A stretch of DNA of 7,832 bases from Halieaceae bacterium (lineage in GTDB: Bacteria > Pseudomonadota > Gammaproteobacteria > Pseudomonadales > Halieaceae), in assembly GCA_018666055.1 (NCBI GenBank), contig JABJAS010000007.1:1-7832 (forward strand), read 5' to 3'. Of this stretch, positions 5,028 to 7,832 are shown piece by piece. A program made the translations under genes and the position numbers. The notes under the pieces are model-generated. The model saw only the letters and a program-made list of their open reading frames with translations, was not told where the DNA came from and did not search any database. Numbering within the stretch: the first letter of the stretch is position 1; every line of letters begins with the position of its first letter.

Positions 5028-7538
5028 ATGATCAAGCAATGGATCAAGCGCACTACCCCTCTCATACTGACCGTTTTGGGAATGTTCTTCATCACCGCAT
5101 GCGGCGGCGGTGGCGGCAGTGACAGCGCGAGCAATAGCGGTAGCGGTTTCGTCCCACCGCCCGTTCAGGCGCCCCAAGGCGCCAATATCAGCATCACGTT
5201 AACGGATATCGAGTCCCAATCGATCACTGAAATCGATCCTCTCACACAAGGCGTCATGCGTATTGTTGTCACCGACGCTGATGATAATCCAGTGGGGAAG
5301 GAGGTCATATCGGCGACGACCACCTTGGGTCGTATCGTGCCTGAGACGGGTACTGCACTCACCGACGACAATGGCGTTGCTGTCCTGTATGTCACGGCCG
5401 ATGGAATCGATGGGGCGGGAACCCTAACGGCTTCGCTGACGCTCAACGAGGTGGAATCAGAGGGATCCATAAACTTTTCAGTCACGACAAAAGTCGAGCA
5501 AACGGTGCGAAAAATCGGCCACATAACAAGTGCTGGCAATTTTGTTGAGGGCGTCATCAAAGTCGAGCCATCGGGTCAAGTTTCCACAGGCGGCACGGCC
5601 GCCCTCACAGTCGCGGTCGTAGACGACAATAATGACCCGGTCACCACTGAGGAAAGTGTCACGTTCACCAGCAACTGCCTATTTGGTAATCAGGCGGTGT
5701 TGGATCCGCCCAGCCCAGTCAGCCTAGGCGCCAAAATCACCGTGAATTTCACGATCAACGGGTGCGAAGGAGAAGACATTGTGACCGCAAAGCTCGCCTC
5801 TTCGGGTGCTGAGGCAACAGGAACAGTCAGTATTGCGCCAGCAAAGGGCGAGCTAATTCAGTTTGACGAGCAAAAAACCAGCGTAACGCTGATCGCAATA
5901 CGTGGCACAGGTTCAGCCTCTGATTTATCAGAGTCAGCGGATGTGTTTTTCCGGGTGACCGACGCGGCGTTCAACCCTGTGGCAGACGCAAGGGTCAACT
6001 TCTCCTTGCTGCAATCAGTGGGCAATGCTGCGCTGAACTGCGCAGGAAAGCCATTTTGCGACTATTCGACTACCGAAGATCAGCGCGCTGAGCGCTCGCG
6101 CCAAGATACTCAGCGCAGCGATGCCGACGGGTACGTCTCCACACGCATGCTGTCTGGGTCAGTCGCCTCCTCGGTGCAGGTGTTGGCCTATCTGGACCAG
6201 AACGAGAACGATGCGCGAGAAGAGAATGAAGCCAGCACCGTCTCTAAGGTATTAATCGTCTCGACTGGAGTAGCAGACCAGAACTCCATTTCTCTGAGCG
6301 CAAAACTACTGAACCCCTATGGCTCGAGGGCAGCGGAGTATGAGGGCGGCGCAAACTGCAACAGCCTTGGCACCAAAAACGATGCTTTTTACACTGGAGG
6401 GCTGGAGGCGGACGGTCTGTGCACCGATGTCATGATTAAGTTAGCCGACAGGTTCAATAATCCCGTACCTGACGGCACTGCGGCAATTTTGACCACTGAA
6501 TTTGGTCGCATACAAGGCAGCTGCATCACACAGGGCGGTGACTGTGGCGTGTCATGGAGTAGCCAAAATCCTCGAGCATCAGCAACGGTTGAACAGTACT
6601 CAGCGCCCATCACGATCAATGAAAATCTTGATGCGACCACGCCTAACCGATATTACTGCCCCTCTCATTCTGCGAATCATGGGCCTTGTCCCGATGATAT
6701 CGCAAGCCCTGAGGTCAATCCGCCTGGCGCACCACGGGGCGGACGTAGCACCCTCACCTTAATCGTCAACGGAGAAGAAAGCTTCGTGGATCGAAACGGG
6801 AACGGGTATTACGATGCAGGTGAGTTGTGGACAAATCTCACGGAAGCCTTCACCGATCACAACGAAGATGGAGTATTCACGCCCCAACAGCGAGGCAACT
6901 GCTCGGATCCCCGTTTCGCTGACGATCTTTGTTTGGCAGGTTTCGAAGAGTTTTATTATGACTTTAATAACAATGGGCAATTTGACCTAAACGATACACC
7001 ACGACCCTTCTCTGACACTGCCTTACCGGATGGGTTATATAACGGAGTCTTGTGCCGATCGGAGGACGAGGCAAGGGGTGTTTGCTCACGGGATTTAGTA
7101 CAGCTCTCACAGAATCTCGAAATCATCCTCAGCCCCGGAGAGCAGGGCTACGATTTTTTGGTTGTTGACCGCAACAGACGAGAGGCCAGTAGCACGCTAT
7201 ACGGTGGCAATACCTACCAGCTATACGTAGCAGACCTCTACAACAATCCGCCTCCGGGCCTGACCAACATTACGATCACGGGCGGGGGTGGCTGCTCCGT
7301 TATCAATGCGGTCAACACGGTGCCGTTGCCGAGCAGTAATGCCGCCGGTGCCTATGGCGTGAGCTTTGCCGTCGCTACAGATATTGAGTCAGAGCTCTCG
7401 CCAGCCGACCCCGATCGGGTCGACATTACCCTGACCTTACCCAGCGGCAACGCCATTAAGCGCCGTTATAACTGCCCAGTCTCGAGGCCCTGTGATCCCG
7501 ATAAGCCCAGTGCTGGCTTTTCACCCAACTGCGTCTAG
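5028..7538 (+). CDS. Large Ig-like-domain surface lipoprotein with EF-hand-like loops
   Basis: 836 residues. The N-terminus is a lipoprotein signal: basic MIKQWIKR, a hydrophobic core, and the lipobox ITAC with Cys25. Gly at +2 (no Asp) fits outer-membrane sorting by Lol, and a Gly/Ser-rich tether follows (26-46). The rest reads as bacterial Ig-like (Big_1/invasin-type) beta domains at roughly 51-155, 160-270, 275-415, 418-585 and 690-815. Typical strands are VMRIVVTDADDNPV with LTDDNGVAVLYVTA, and AALTVAVVDDNNDPV. Four 12-residue EF-hand-like loops (D-x-N-x-N/D) begin at Asp390, 588, 610 and 645, the last three in one insertion. Besides Cys25 there are 18 cysteines, an even number spaced as likely disulfide pairs. 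It has no enzyme motif, autotransporter barrel or LPXTG. A structural or adhesive cell-surface role is inferred only. It stands alone, divergent from the glycosyltransferase operon and convergent with the rrn operon. No clear promoter was found. Confidence 0.88.
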   Translation: MIKQWIKRTTPLILTVLGMFFITACGGGGGSDSASNSGSGFVPPPVQAPQGANISITLTDIESQSITEIDPLTQGVMRIVVTDADDNPVGKEVISATTTLGRIVPETGTALTDDNGVAVLYVTADGIDGAGTLTASLTLNEVESEGSINFSVTTKVEQTVRKIGHITSAGNFVEGVIKVEPSGQVSTGGTAALTVAVVDDNNDPVTTEESVTFTSNCLFGNQAVLDPPSPVSLGAKITVNFTINGCEGEDIVTAKLASSGAEATGTVSIAPAKGELIQFDEQKTSVTLIAIRGTGSASDLSESADVFFRVTDAAFNPVADARVNFSLLQSVGNAALNCAGKPFCDYSTTEDQRAERSRQDTQRSDADGYVSTRMLSGSVASSVQVLAYLDQNENDAREENEASTVSKVLIVSTGVADQNSISLSAKLLNPYGSRAAEYEGGANCNSLGTKNDAFYTGGLEADGLCTDVMIKLADRFNNPVPDGTAAILTTEFGRIQGSCITQGGDCGVSWSSQNPRASATVEQYSAPITINENLDATTPNRYYCPSHSANHGPCPDDIASPEVNPPGAPRGGRSTLTLIVNGEESFVDRNGNGYYDAGELWTNLTEAFTDHNEDGVFTPQQRGNCSDPRFADDLCLAGFEEFYYDFNNNGQFDLNDTPRPFSDTALPDGLYNGVLCRSEDEARGVCSRDLVQLSQNLEIILSPGEQGYDFLVVDRNRREASSTLYGGNTYQLYVADLYNNPPPGLTNITITGGGGCSVINAVNTVPLPSSNAAGAYGVSFAVATDIESELSPADPDRVDITLTLPSGNAIKRRYNCPVSRPCDPDKPSAGFSPNCV

Positions 7539-7654
7539 CCAGGAAATGGGGCGAGGTCCTGAGCGGCCAGGTGATCGGCTGCTCTCCCTAACACTACCCA
7601 AAAGCGTTGGTAGCCCGCCTCGTTGGTGAACCTGTTACGCGTCAAAATTGAAGC

Positions 7655-7687
7655 AAAAAAAATCCCCAGTCAATGGACTGAGGATTT
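7655..7687 (-). terminator. Rho-independent terminator of the rrn operon
   Basis: Read on the minus strand, a 12-bp stem (7687-7676 with 7671-7660) with a four-base loop is followed by eight T residues (complement of 7655-7662). It begins 11 bases after the 5S 3' end. One pair is G-T on the minus strand but C-A on the plus strand, so the hairpin is stronger in the rrn direction. On the plus strand it is followed by four T and could weakly stop read-through from the lipoprotein gene. The preceding stretch 7539-7654 shows no gene. Confidence 0.9.
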
Positions 7688-7698
7688 TACGTTTAGAA

Positions 7699-7815
7699 GC
7701 CTGGCGATGACCTACTCTCACATGGGGAAACCCCACACTACCATCGGCGATGCACCGTTTCACTGCTGAGTTCGGAATGGATCAGGTGGTTCCAGTACTC
7801 TATTGTCGCCAGGCA
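7699..7815 (-). rRNA. rrf: 5S ribosomal RNA
   Basis: About 117 nt. On the minus strand it begins TGCCTGGCGA and ends TCGCCAGGC, forming the 9-bp closing helix I. The conserved loop CCGAACTCAG-AGTGAAAC and the distal GATGGTAGTGTGGGG-CCCCATG-GAGAGTAGG helix are both present, as in gammaproteobacterial 5S. It ends an rrn operon read leftwards; the few bases to its right (7816-7832) are the 23S-5S spacer, and the 23S gene is outside the window. End positions are accurate to a few bases. Confidence 0.97.
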
Positions 7816-7832
7816 AACAGGTATGAACGGCA

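Noticed and set aside
5165..5560. 131-codon open frame on the minus strand inside the lipoprotein gene
   Set aside because: It is an antisense shadow of Thr/Ser/Val-rich coding sequence with no recognisable protein or ribosome binding site.
7594..7613. Hairpin CTACC(C)AA / TTGGTAG after the lipoprotein gene
   Set aside because: It is short, bulged and not followed by a T-run on either strand, so it is not supported as a terminator.

Overview
The window looks like chromosomal DNA of a gammaproteobacterium. The reasons are an rnfD-rnfG-rnfE block with the usual proteobacterial protein features, a rimI gene preceded by a probable holD (the E. coli/pseudomonad arrangement), a gammaproteobacterial-type 5S rRNA, and purple-bacterial lipoprotein and promoter signals. 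The genus cannot be fixed from the sequence. Nothing indicates recent transfer: there is no transposase, integrase, tRNA, attachment site or CRISPR array.

Layout. (1) Positions 2-2052, plus strand: the tail of an Rnf electron-transport operon, with rnfD (5' end outside the window), rnfG and rnfE. These encode membrane subunits of the Na+/H+-coupled ferredoxin:NAD+ oxidoreductase (in E. coli, the SoxR-reducing complex). Both covalent-FMN threonine motifs and the RnfE cysteines are intact. (2) Positions 2053-2317: a gene-free gap holding three degenerate 30-nt units, a likely rho-independent terminator for rnf and a hairpin at the end of the opposing operon. (3) Positions 4945 down to 2318, minus strand: a four-gene operon. 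In transcription order it holds a family 2 glycosyltransferase, a probable divergent DNA polymerase III psi subunit (holD), rimI (ribosomal protein S18 alanine acetyltransferase) and an unrecognised, very acidic 136-residue protein. Genes are 26 nt or less apart or overlap by one base, and a sigma-70-like promoter lies in front. (4) Positions 4833-5027: a divergent intergenic region with a perfect 17-bp palindrome next to the -35 element. (5) Positions 5028-7538, plus strand: an 836-residue predicted outer-membrane lipoprotein made of Ig-like domains, with four EF-hand-like calcium loops and 18 cysteines besides the lipobox cysteine. (6) Positions 7539-7832: a convergent 5S rRNA gene on the minus strand, the end of an rrn operon whose 23S lies to the right, followed by a strong terminator.

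The genes form three functional blocks (redox pump, replication/translation housekeeping with a passenger glycosyltransferase, and a surface lipoprotein beside an rrn operon) rather than one system. I see no convincing new multi-gene system. The best leads are the cryptic psi subunit, the lysine-free acidic protein coupled to rimI, the lipoprotein's calcium-loop/cysteine architecture, and the palindromic operator candidate.
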